64,000 nucleotides of DNA. It comes from Megamerina dolium (Eukaryota; Arthropoda; Insecta; Diptera; Megamerinidae). The DNA is taken from positions 25,714,137 to 25,778,136 of the forward strand of contig OY978530.1 in the NCBI GenBank assembly GCA_963854835.1, in the 5' to 3' direction. A program made the translations under genes and the position numbers. Positions 23,937-33,848 of this stretch are shown piece after piece. The notes under the pieces are model-generated. The model had not been told where the DNA came from. It did not search any database and worked only from the letters and a program-made list of their open reading frames with translations. Within the stretch, counting starts at the first letter, position 1. The number at the start of each line of letters is the position of its first letter.

Positions 23937-24922
23937 CAAAGCCGGGAAAAAGGACCACACACACTCAAATACCTTCGGACCGATAAGTCGGACACTGCCA
24001 CTGCCACTAAGCTCAGAGAGCTTAGTAGATCTAGTGCAGAAGGCACTAGAGGACACAAAGATAGCTACCATATATGCGGTTTTCTTGATATAGAGGGAGC
24101 GTTCGATAACACTTCGCATGAAGCGAGTGCATTTAATAGAAGAGTGGACTCGGTGACATCCAAGTGCATGGCAGAAATTCTGCACATCAGATTGGATGTA
24201 CTGTCAACGATATTATCTAATTATGGTATCGAGCGTCAGGGCAATGCTTATAACATCGTGCTAATTGCTAAAGGCAAATTTGAAAAAATTCTGCGTGACA
24301 TCATTTAAAGGTGACTAAGAATTGTTGGTAAATGGTGCAGGTCTGTAAGATTAAGCATTAATCCTGCTAGGACCACAATTGTTCCATCCACAAGAAAAAA
24401 GACTCTTCCGAGATAGAAAGACATACAACTCTTAGGGGAGACCATAACACCCAAAACAGAGGCAAAATATCTGGGGATAATTCTAGACAGTAAAATGACA
24501 TTGAAATGTAATATTCATTGCAAACGTGCTCTGTCCAACAGTAGCGCTAGAATTAATCCTGAACCTAACTTCGGTTTTCGGTAAAATTAATTTACAAAGA
24601 GGAATGGAGCAACATAGAGGCTGTATGCTCTGCATACTCTACAAACACACAAATTTGCGGTACACCGAGAGTGGCACAGGGGTGGGGTATACGGCCCAAA
24701 AACCAAATACTCAGAACCCATGGGTAAGTATCCAATTATCTTTCAAGCAGAGATTTTTTCCATCGGTGAATGTATGCAGTTTGATCTAGATAGAAAGTAC
24801 AAAAAACAGGAAATGGCTATAATATCGGATAGCGCAGTTACCTTTCGAACACTTAGCTTATATGAGGTGGACTCAAAATTAGTATGGGACCATCTTCAAG
24901 GTAAAGCGATGTATGCTCTCCA
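23937..24922 (+). pseudogene. LOA-like LINE relic: reverse transcriptase and RNase H
   Basis: In order: IPKAGKKDHTHSNTFGPIS (RT start), GFLDIEGAFDNTS (first catalytic Asp block), INPARTTIVPSTRKK, LGIILDSKMTLK, and an RNase H remnant (ESGTGVGY, IFQAEIFSI, IISDSAV, DSKLVWDHLQ). Frames shift repeatedly and the YADD block is missing. A C-terminal RNase H fits LOA, R1 or I clades; the EGAFDNTS wording suggests LOA/Bilbo-like (recall). The 5' side fuses to the inverted-repeat arm at about 23937. Confidence 0.65.
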
Positions 24923-25290
24923 ATGGTTTTTATCGAGGCTGGTGTAAAAACCAATGCGACCTATTATCGGGAAAATGTTTTGGAAGTTGCTTTAGAGATG
25001 TGGGGACGCAAACATACGCTGGGTCCAATTTTGGAATACTCTCTCCAACATATCGGCCGGTATCTGACGAATAAATCGACAATTCACAGTCATCAACAAC
25101 TCGGTCCGCAATCTACGTATGAGTGATGGTGGTTTAATGTCCAATAATATAAATGTGGTACGAAATTTAGTCACAAGATTCCGAATAGCCGCCTCAGAAG
25201 GTCGCCCAAACTGACCATAAAGTGAAAGAAGTAAACGATGCACTTTCTTAACCGAGTATGAATTTTGATTCATTCTGCAAGGGTTGTTCG
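24922..25290. pseudogene. two mariner-family fragments fused in opposite orientation
   Basis: Plus strand, 24922-25000: FIEAGVKTNATYYRENVLE, a close relative of the FIEKGVKVNAVYYKEHVLK block of the DD37D element at 29165-30460. Minus strand, 25273-24992: YSVKKVHRLLLSLYGQFGRP with IRNLVTKF (helix-turn-helix), running directly into a C-terminal ERVFQNWTQRM. That is the family of 14938-16183 with its entire catalytic core deleted. Neither can function. Confidence 0.65.
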
Positions 25291-25309
25291 TGTGTAAGTC
25301 AATTCCTGG

Positions 25310-26044
25310 TTAAGGGGTTACACCACTGTAGAGCACAAAAAAAGGCATATTTCGGGAATTTTCGTAGGCCAAGCAAAAGGAGATAATCAAATTCTGTAAA
25401 AAGTATTTTTTAATGTCAATCTTGAAGTCCAAAAAAACAATTAAGGTGCGCGATTCAAAAGCAAAATGGTGGCTGTGCAGCATTTCCCCGCTGATGCGTT
25501 TTTTTCACCGCGATGCACAGCCGGAAACCTAGCGCCCACAATTTTCGATCTGGAACAAAAAACCGAATATTTTTTTATTCCATATTACAATAGCAAGAGA
25601 CGTACGTAGGGGTTTTTCGATTAATTGATTTTTCGTAAAATGGCTACCCTTTGAAGAAAAAGTTCGAAATTTCATCTAAAAAATCGTCAAAAAATTGTTT
25701 ATAAATAAAAAATATGCACAATCTCAAAAAACCCCTACGTACGTCGCTGAAGAAAACGATTTCAAATGTATTGTAAAAATTTTCAAATCAATCGGTTAAG
25801 ATTTGTTCGAGTTATGTTTCCGGCCAGCTCAAAAAAAGTGGTTTCGAGAAAAACGTGTTTAAAGTTTAAAGGTGCTCGGAGAATACCTCAGACGTCTTGC
25901 GACAGAACTCGAAATTCAGACTCTTAGACATTTTTCCCGCTTTCCATCCTTTAGTATATTATTTTTGAGACTATTAATGACTATTTAAGATAAAAAATTT
26001 TTTTTTCCATTTTTTGAAAATTCTACAGTGGTGTAACCCCTTAG
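25310..26044. mobile_element. non-autonomous DNA transposon (TTAA-type), 727 bp
   Basis: Terminal inverted repeats GGGGTTACACCACTGTAGA (25314-25332) and its exact complement ending at 26040. Flanks are TTAA (25310-25313) and TTAG (26041-26044), consistent with a TTAA target duplication carrying one change. No transposase. Interior: an opposed pair of CGTACGTAGGGGTTTTT-like words (about 25601-25617 and 25725-25742). Superfamily (piggyBac- or Kolobok-like) is unproven. Confidence 0.8.
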
Positions 26045-26850
26045 ATTATAGACCAAATTGAACATGTTTGACAGTACCATGTTACACGAAAAAATCTGAG
26101 ATGCCAAAAATGGTGTTTCTAAGAAGAAAGTTGCTAAAAATCACCCGCTATTTAAAGCATAAAAACAACAAAAAAAGTTGAAATAATAACGATGACTTTC
26201 TGAAGAGATGGCAATGAATTGATTTACTGAAGAAGTTGCAATTTCTTCAGAATTTCTATATTCAAAAACTAGGTAAAATCGTAAATTAGGCTATATAAAC
26301 TAAGAGAACTTCTGAAATCCAGTAAGTTGAGATAAGTGGATTAGATAATCATTAACAAGATTGTCTGAAGAAATTGTAGTAGAAACTACTGTTGATACGA
26401 AAAATTATACAAAGTTATTAACGAATAAAAAATATATTAAGTAACAAAAGGTATATTGCCAAATAGAAATTGTAAACTATTGCAAGTAAGTGACAGTTGA
26501 AAAGACAAGGTGAGACTAAGATATAAAGAACTCCAAACCGTACAACAACATGTGTTATTAGAAGCAGAGTGAAAAAGTGGTAAGAAATAAGATATTTAAG
26601 AAAAAGTTGCAATCTTCAAAAGGAAGACACAACAAGGCAAATAGTTGCGGCAGTAATAGTTCGCACGCACCACATCCAGATGCTCTCCTGGGTTCATGGC
26701 CAGGAACCAGCGGCTGTAACGCAAAGCATAGCTCCTAAGTAACTGGCGTTGAAGAAAAATTACCATTATACGTAAACCGATTGATGATGACGGTAAGTGT
26801 CCGATGCGAAATGAACTTCCACCTTCTCTGCTCGAGAGGCAAAGTGGTGG
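26045..26850. other. gene-less stretch
   Basis: AT-rich, no convincing ORF. The last 200 bp are GC-richer (CTCCTGGGTTCATGGCCAGG) and probably belong to a worn retroelement whose body resumes after the AT repeat, but I cannot name it. Confidence 0.35.
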
Positions 26851-26851
26851 A

Positions 26852-27009
<158 letters not shown>

Positions 27010-27099
27010 CGGAGCCATTAATGACAAAGCTATGGAGATGAAAGAACACATGGATAAGTTGGATGATTAAAGAACATATCTACGACTAAGAATATAAGT

Positions 27100-28795
27100 T
27101 TAGGAGATTAGAGAAGGATCTAAATCATTTTAAAATAACGGGCCATGCACATCAGTGATTAGAGAATCAATCACAATTAAACTAAAGCCACCAATATTTG
27201 ATGGAACCACGCCATTTAACATCTTCAACAGCTTCATTCGAGACAAAAGCTTCAAAGAATCAATTCGACCATAGTGAATTCTACCTTAATAGTCGTAATA
27301 AAAGGTAATGCCACAAAAGTCTTGCAGATGGTTCCAGAAAAAGATCGTGTTAGCTACCAATCACTGATGGACTCCAGCGCAAATATGGAAATGAATATAA
27401 GAGTCAATTGCATCGAGCGGAATTTAGATCGAAAAAAATAAAAATAGAGGAATACGAGATATCCTAGTCATGTCACCAACGAATACATATACCGAAACAG
27501 TCAGTAGTGCTTTGACGTATGAAGCCGCTAGTTTGGAGTGTCGACCAATGCCATGAGTACTCTAACTAGAAGCAGAAACATCAGACCTGGTTGAAGCAAT
27601 GTGTCAGACAGTCAAGTTAATAGTGCAACCTGAAGTACGAGCAACAGGTCGACGCGAAAACAAATTTGCTGATAAGCGCTTCATTTGCGACGAACCAGAA
27701 CATATGGTGCGTGGTTGCCGTCTACAACGAAAGCGATCAAGATCAATTCCTCCAGACAAAATAAGGAGTATAAGGACAGCGATCGCTCCACTAACACAAT
27801 CGTTAAACTAAATCGAGTCAATTCGGCGGGGCATGAACTTCCTCCAAAAGTGGGTTGCCCCATCACTCACATCTTGTAATTACAGCGTGTGCCAAGCAGC
27901 TTGACTATCGATGGAAAACTGGACAATATGGAATTTATCTTAACCCTGGATACTGCAGCATCTTATTCTATAATAAAGAGCGATTTGGTAGAGGTTTGAG
28001 CCTTTAATGGGAATAAAGTTGCGTACGGTAACGGGTGAAGATGCGCCAATTCTGGGTAAGATTAAGAATCGAGTATCTATTACAAATTACACATTACTGC
28101 ATTGTGGCCGACATAATCGATGTCGTAATGATTGGCATTGGCTTCATGATTAATAATGGATTAACGTTAGATTTATATCGACGGATGCTACACTATGCGA
28201 ATGTCAAGTCACCATTGAGCGACAGTTACTGTTAGGCTGGAATTAAAAACACAGATGGATTAACAGGCACGACGATTTCCATTGGCCAAAAGAGATGAAG
28301 CCATTAAGCTGATTACCGATATGCAGAAGCAAGTTCTTATTAAATCACCAGCGAGTTCATGGAGTTCACCAATTGTGCTGGAAAAAAAGAAGAAGGGCTT
28401 AAACTGAATCAGAAAAAGTGTTCACACTTTAAGTGAGAAGCTAAGTATCTTGGTCATAAAGTAAGAACAGAAGGGGTACATACCGAAGAGGAGAAAGCAG
28501 TACAAGAATAGCCTATTCCGGCGAATCTTCACTAGTTGAGAAGTTTTCTAGGCTTGTGTGGGGAGAGAAACAACAGAAATCCAGTACCTGGTCAAAAGTT
28601 TGTTTTCGACACAGATGCGAGTGGCTATGGAATAGGTGGTGTGCTCTCTCAGATTATAGATGGATAAGAAATAGTAAGAGCATACTACTGTAAAATGCTG
28701 TCGAAGCCACAAAGAAAGTACTGTGTCACTCGAAGAGAGTTGCCCGCTATACTGGAATGTGTAAGGTATTTCCATAAATACTTGCACGATCAGTG
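27100..28795 (+). pseudogene. Ty3/gypsy retroelement relic (gag to RNase H)
   Basis: In order on the plus strand: gag-like PPIFDGTTPFNIF (about 27190); a CCHC knuckle fragment, CDEPEHMVRGC (27685-27720); protease-like LDTAASYSIIKSDLV (about 27945); the RT approach, KSPASSWSSPIVLEKKK (28335-28390). The RT core is then deleted and KLNQKKCSHF with YLGHKVRTEGV follows. RNase H: FDTDASGYGIGGVLSQII, then RRELPAILECVRYFHKYL. Stops occur throughout (for example near 28510). It ends abruptly at about 28795. Distinct from the errantivirus relic. Confidence 0.75.
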
Positions 28796-29162
28796 ATTTC
28801 ATAAAATTAATTAATAAATTAATTTTTGGCTTTCTATGACAAAAATGTGTTTTTTTTACCAGAAAATAGCGGATTTAAGGTTGTACACTTGGTATATATA
28901 TGTATATACCAGGTGTACGCCTTATATACAAACACCTATTTTCAAAATAAAAAATTTGAAACGTTTTTTTATCAAAAACCGATATTTTTTTGCTTAAATA
29001 ATCATTATTGGCCTATAAAAAATTTAGAACTATATCAAGGCTATACAATTTCCTTTTTTTTTAATCTTTATGTATTTTTAATATTTTTTTTATCTTCATA
29101 CTTTGTCTACACTTAGTATACGGAAAAAGCAGTGAGACAAAGGAGAATTATAATAATAAATG
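28796..29162. other. AT-rich spacer with an imperfect hairpin
   Basis: GTACACTTGGTATATATA at 28883-28900 faces its near-complement ending at 28918 (16 of 18 pairs). No gene. Confidence 0.6.
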
Positions 29163-30462
29163 TACACGGTGTCCAATAAGTTTTAATAAATATGTTTTCC
29201 GTTAATTTTAAATAACAGAAAGTAGGCGTATGTTTTTATTTTGATATATATGAAATCCCGTTAGATTTCTGAGCAGCGTGTCATAGAATTCATTTCATTT
29301 CAGCTGTAGTTGAGTTAAATAAAAACGATGAAGAACGTGCGCGTAGTAATTATTAATCAATTTTTGCGAGGCATAAAGCCATATGCAATTTTCAAATCAT
29401 TGAAACAAGGTGGAATCAAGTACGATTTTGTTTATAAGACCATAAAACGATTTAAGGAAACTGGGTCTACTGAAAATCGACCGAAAAGTGGCCGTCCACG
29501 CACTGCCCGGACGAAGAGCAATATCAAAATTGTAAGAGAGCAAATTCGACGAAAAAGGTGCCGCTCCGTGAGAAAAATAGCTGCCTCTTTAAAAATAAGC
29601 AAGTCATCTGCTCATTTGCTTTTAAAAAAAGATGTTGGACTTAAGCCGTACAAAAAACAAAAAATTCACGGCGTTTCCATTTCTTCAAAGGACAAGAGAG
29701 CTGAAAGAGTCAGCAGTATTCAGGCTTGGCACGGTGGCGACGAGTTCGTATTTTCTGATGAAAAACTTTTCGTGTTGCAGCAATCGCATAATGCACGAGT
29801 ATGGGCTGTTTCATTGGAGGATGTTCCTGAATCAGAATTATTTGTCCCCAGATATCAGAGTGCTCTCTCGATCATGGTTTGGGGCGGATTTTGTAAGAGG
29901 GGTAAATTGCCGCTTGTTTTTATTGAAAAAGGGGTCAAAGTAAATGCTGTGTACTACAAAGAGCACGTTTTGAAGTCAGTAGTCCTCCCTGCTTGCAAAC
30001 ACTTGTTTGGTAACGACTACTATTGTTTTCAACAAGACGGAGCGCCATCACATACTGCAAAAATTTGTCAAGACTGATGCGACGAGAATTTGGCTGATTT
30101 TTTGAGGAAGGATGAGTGGCCACCAAGCAGCCCTGATCTTAATCCTATGGATTTCTTCGCATGGGGATATATAACAGCAAAGCTCAACGACTATAAAATA
30201 AGAAATTTGGGGCAGCTACGTAAAACTTTACAAAAGATATGGGAGGAAATGCCCATGAATCATGTACGTGCCGCATGCGACTCTTTTGAAAAGAGATTGG
30301 GCTTAGTAAAAAAAGCAAAGGGGGGCGTAATAAATAAAAACCTTTTATAATTTTTCAAAATGTATAAGACAACTCATTTGGATAAAATTTTTCCATTCAT
30401 TTCGTCAACTTGCCTTAATATAGCGAAAAACATTTTTATTAAAACTTATTGGACACCGTGTA
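29163..30462. mobile_element. complete DD37D (maT-like) mariner-superfamily transposon
   Basis: The element is 29165-30460 (1,296 bp) between TA dinucleotides (29163-29164 and 30461-30462). Terminal inverted repeats are perfect over 26 bp, starting CACGGTGTCCAATAAG. It carries one transposase gene on the plus strand with a single stop. Ends, TSD and ORF are all seen directly. Confidence 0.93.
29328..30350 (+). pseudogene. DD37D mariner/maT-like transposase with one nonsense codon
   Basis: The frame is continuous from ATG 29328 to the stop at 30350 except for TGA at 30075-30077, so about 340 codons. N-terminal paired helix-turn-helix: FLRGIKPYAIFKSL, then a GRPRTAR hook and RSVRKIAASLKISKSSAHLLL. 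Catalytic residues: FSDEKLF, FQQDGAPSHTA, SPDLNPMDFFAWG; 37 positions separate the second and third acidic residues. The stop lies between them, 13 codons after the second Asp. Single-change decay suggests a recent insertion or a source copy still active elsewhere (inference). Confidence 0.9.
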
Positions 30463-30639
30463 AATAAATGAATTTAAAGAAAATTGGTATAATATAGTAA
30501 TAATTATCACTTTAATAATATTCACTTTGCAATTCGATAAAGACAACTTTGTTTACATAAAATGTTGTTGGCCGGGAATAAAAAATATGCCGTCGGTTCA
30601 AAACCGACACATGCCGTCGACACATTGTTAAAAGCATCG

Positions 30640-31340
30640 CCATTCAATAATGTAGAGACGTGGATCCTCCATTAGCTTAGTACACTCTGTACATCTGTAA
30701 CTAGATTTTCATTTTTTTTTCACAACAGGAAGAGGCTCCGGGATTCAAACCGCCATTTAGGTGCTTGATCTCAAAAATTTTTCGGTTCTAATTCTTGTCT
30801 CTACTCATCTCTATCCCGTTACACTTGCGTCTTTCTTGCTCTCTCTTTCTGTCCTTAAAAGGCGTCTCTCCGCACTGCTTCTCTCTCTGTACCGCTCGTA
30901 AACAGGTCGTGCAGCACCTGCACGCGGGGTTTTTCTATACGTGGCGTCTTTCTCTGCGGTAGCGTCGCGACACTTCTGATCATGCCACTCATTCCTCTGA
31001 GGTCGGTAGAAACCAATTACCTCCTCGACACCAGTTTTCATGGAGTGGGATATATGCGCTCACTGTGGGCATGTATCATCAAGAGAAGGAGTGGTCTTCA
31101 TAAGCTGATCCGATAGTCGAGTGGTAAAAGTATTTACTGTATCTAGTGATTGCAGCTTATTAACGTCAAGCTTTCTCTATCTGTGACTTCGTTTGTTCTT
31201 TGCGATACATAAATGTGTTCGCACATTAGCTGCAACAAGGAAGTGATGCGAGTCGATGTTGGCACCACGGATCGATTTCACGTGCATCTCACTGCCATAC
31301 CGTTGCTGTCTGATTCAAAGAGCGTAAGAATACGCGTAAT
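30640..31340 (-). mobile_element. RTE-like LINE internal fragment (copy D)
   Basis: The minus-strand frame 31041-30811 reads EEVIGFYRPQRNEWHDQKCR and continues like the linker in copies B and H. Flanking sequence matches the endonuclease end (31085-31340) and the start of the RT (30640-30800). Truncated at both ends, with stops. Confidence 0.75.
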
Positions 31341-31619
31341 GAGTGCACTGTTCGTAGGGGTAAGCTTTACCGACCGCATAAAGACCAAGCAAGTTATTAA
31401 AAAGTTCTTTAGCAGTGTAGATTCGGGTGTTGAAACACGGAAAAAAGTAGCCTAGTATTCGGAAATGGAAGAATTTGTACATAAATGATTTCTCTTACAC
31501 AAAAAAAAATTCCTATAACAACAGCTCTCTGCTGTTTTTTGCTGACTATTTTCACAAAAAGTACCAAAATTAGATTAGGTTCGGTTATTGTAGCTGCCTT
31601 TTCTCTGAGAGGACACATT

Positions 31620-31942
31620 TAGGCCAGAAAAGCCACCGAGCTCTCTTCTAATACTGTTATGCGTGTTAAATTTGGACAGCATTAAAGGACTTATATTAGA
31701 CGGTTCCGAACGGCAGAACCATTGTAACATCACTTTTTCTGAGCTTTGTCACAGAGTTCTTTTAAAAAGCATTTTTCGCAAATTGTTATTGCCGGAAATA
31801 TTGCCAATTCTTGCCGACAGGTGGGTATTGTTCGAAAGAAAAATTTTTCGATATTAAATTTTGTTACGCTTTAGCCGGGGATTGAACCCGTGACCTATAG
31901 ATCAGAAATCAAACGCAATAACCACTGAGCTGCGGCACCCAC
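31620..31942 (-). mobile_element. tRNA-derived SINE, copy 2 (left palindrome arm)
   Basis: Minus orientation; A-box-like GCAGCTCAGTGG and B-box GGTTCAATCC at the right end, family body to the left. The T-rich tail is missing: it ends at GGCCAGAAAAGCC rather than the TGTGGCAC motif. Mirror copy at 39854-40177. Confidence 0.85.
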
Positions 31943-32024
31943 AAAACAAGTAACAAACTCGTTTCTTTTTGCCATCACTGTCAGCATTACGAAGAATAAA
32001 ATGAACACTTTGGAGAATCAGATC

Positions 32025-33010
32025 TACAATGCTGATGAGTCTTTATTATATTTGTTGCCTTTCTTTATCTCCCGTATCATATCTTCTCTCTTTCTTATTT
32101 TTTTATTCTTCTCTTCTTCTTCTTTTAATGGTAGGGTGCCGTGTTGGTCTGTTTTTGCATCCGCTTACCGATCTTGCAATTCGCTACAATCGCTCTGAAA
32201 TGTCTGGTGGTGTTGACGAGAATACAAGAACTCTCGTTCACACACTATGTAAACAACGTTGTGGTCTAAATGTTGTTCATTTCATCGCTCGAAGCTTAAA
32301 TAGTCCCAAACTGGACTACATAAATTATATCTTTGAGGACTCACTTGTGGATATTGTGTATGTATCTGAGACATGGCGCAGATCTGATATTTCAGACCAG
32401 CTTTATTCCATCAACGGATACAAGCTTTCCAGGAATAATAGGTGCTCGAAGACTGGTGCAGCGGTCTATTGTAAATGTGATCTTGATGTCAAGGTCGTAA
32501 GCCAAAGCAATTTCTCGATGAATGAGTTTATTAATGTTGAAATATTGGACAATTGAATCAAGCTTCTGATATCTGAAGTTTATAATCCACTTAGCCTTGA
32601 ACCATTTTTCCTTGTTATATGCGGAGATTTTAACGTTTACTTATTGAAGAATGATAGTACTGTCCGTGGCTTCTTAAACTATATCTCTACTAATGCCCTC
32701 ACTGTCGTCAACTCTTTCTCCCCGACCTTATTCAGACCTTATTTACAGTTCATTTGAAAGGTTTGTTTTTCTTAAAACTTTTAAAGTCTCTAACAATAAC
32801 CCTTACTTTAATAATCATGTAATATCCTGTATCAAAGAAAAAAAAAACTATATTCTAAATGGAAAAGAAATCGGACGCTTTTTTGCTGGGATATTTATAA
32901 AAATGCTCGCAACAATGCTAATTTGGTAATTAGACAATTTAAAACGCATTTTTTAGGTGTTATCATAGCAACTGTGGCTTACTATTCGCCAACTTAAAAT
33001 ATCCAACAAA
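32025..33010 (+). pseudogene. LINE endonuclease fragment (left arm)
   Basis: The frame 32029-32556 contains LNVVHFIARSLNSPKLDYI, VDIVYVSETWRRSD, YKLSRNNRCSKTGAAVYCK and MNEFINVEIL. LVICGDFNVYLL follows in the next frame. These are the ordered blocks of an APE-type endonuclease (N, E-T-W, R, G-D-F-N). The tail near 32830-32950 (YKNARNNANLVIRQFKT) is the linker usually found before reverse transcriptase. Clade unresolved (I/R1/CR1-like). Broken by a stop at 32554 and frame changes. Copy in the right arm at 38085-39060. Confidence 0.75.
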
Positions 33011-33025
33011 AATAACACTCAGTGT

Positions 33026-33510
33026 ACTCACTACAATTCGCTCATCATGCCTGATCTAACATATGGCGCTGAAGCCTGGACAATTTCCACCTCGGATGAG
33101 CTAATGCTTGGAGTTTTCGAGAGAAAAGTCCTACGCAAGATTTTTGGACCTATTTGCGTTGGTGGCGAGTACCGAATAAGGTACAACCATGAGCCGTGCG
33201 AGCTGTATGCCGATATTGACATAATAAAGCGCATCAAAATCCAGCGGCTGCACTGGCTAGGTCATGTCGAGCGAATGGAAGAACACGCTCCAGCTAAGAA
33301 GGTGTTATATTCGGAACCCGCTGGAGGACGACGCAGAAGAGGAAGACTTAACCTCCGGTGGAAAGATCAAGTACTGGAGAACCTGACGGCGCTTGGAATT
33401 TCTAACTGGCGCCAGCTAGCAAAGAACAGAGATGGCTGGCGAAGCATGTTATTTTCGGCCTAAATCGATATTCGGTTGTTATGGCCACATAAGTAAGTAA
33501 GTACTCTTAA
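33026..33510 (+). mobile_element. RTE-like LINE 3' end with (AAGT)n tail (copy E, left arm)
   Basis: The frame 33047-33463 (138 codons) has [50 protein letters not shown] and RWKDQVLENL, then a stop and a short 3' UTR ending GGCCACATAAGTAAGTAAGTA. The reverse-transcriptase core lies upstream in intact elements and is absent here. The tail of tandem AAGT units instead of poly(A) is typical of RTE elements. Confidence 0.85.
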
Positions 33511-33848
33511 TCTAGAGGTGCTTAGCATATTTTTCATATTCTCAAGTACCTCTTCTGAAGGCGAGGAGTATTTAGGGGAACAACAGCTACAATTCTTGCT
33601 CTAGTGAAGTAAATCGAAATCACTACTTTCATTGCTGGCTTTTGTTGCCTTGCTTTAACAGGTGGATTTGCACCTTTTAAACTCCGTACCATTGACTACT
33701 GTATAGTTTCCGTTTCGTACTTGTAAAACCAAGCTTCGCCTCCTATTGCGATCATACTGAAGTTGCTAGACTCTGCGTTTTCGAATTTTCTTAGAAAATA
33801 TTGAGCAAAACGAACTCGAGCTTCTTTCTGATTTTCCAACATTCAACA

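Larger units (their letters stand above)
22275..23937. repeat. inverted repeat, about 370-bp arms, 925-bp spacer
   Basis: The left arm (about 22275-22645) and right arm (about 23570-23937) are near-identical reverse complements. Both encode MLTQVCLRKCRTTNCVGKCF in opposite directions, with only scattered differences. Both inner edges break at a CATACACACA/TGT motif, after which the sequences differ. The spacer holds gypsy-like debris. Confidence 0.9.

Noticed and set aside
23818..24093. Plus- and minus-strand ORFs spanning the inverted-repeat arm and LOA junction
   Set aside because: They mix non-coding arm sequence with LINE frames; only the LINE part has motifs.
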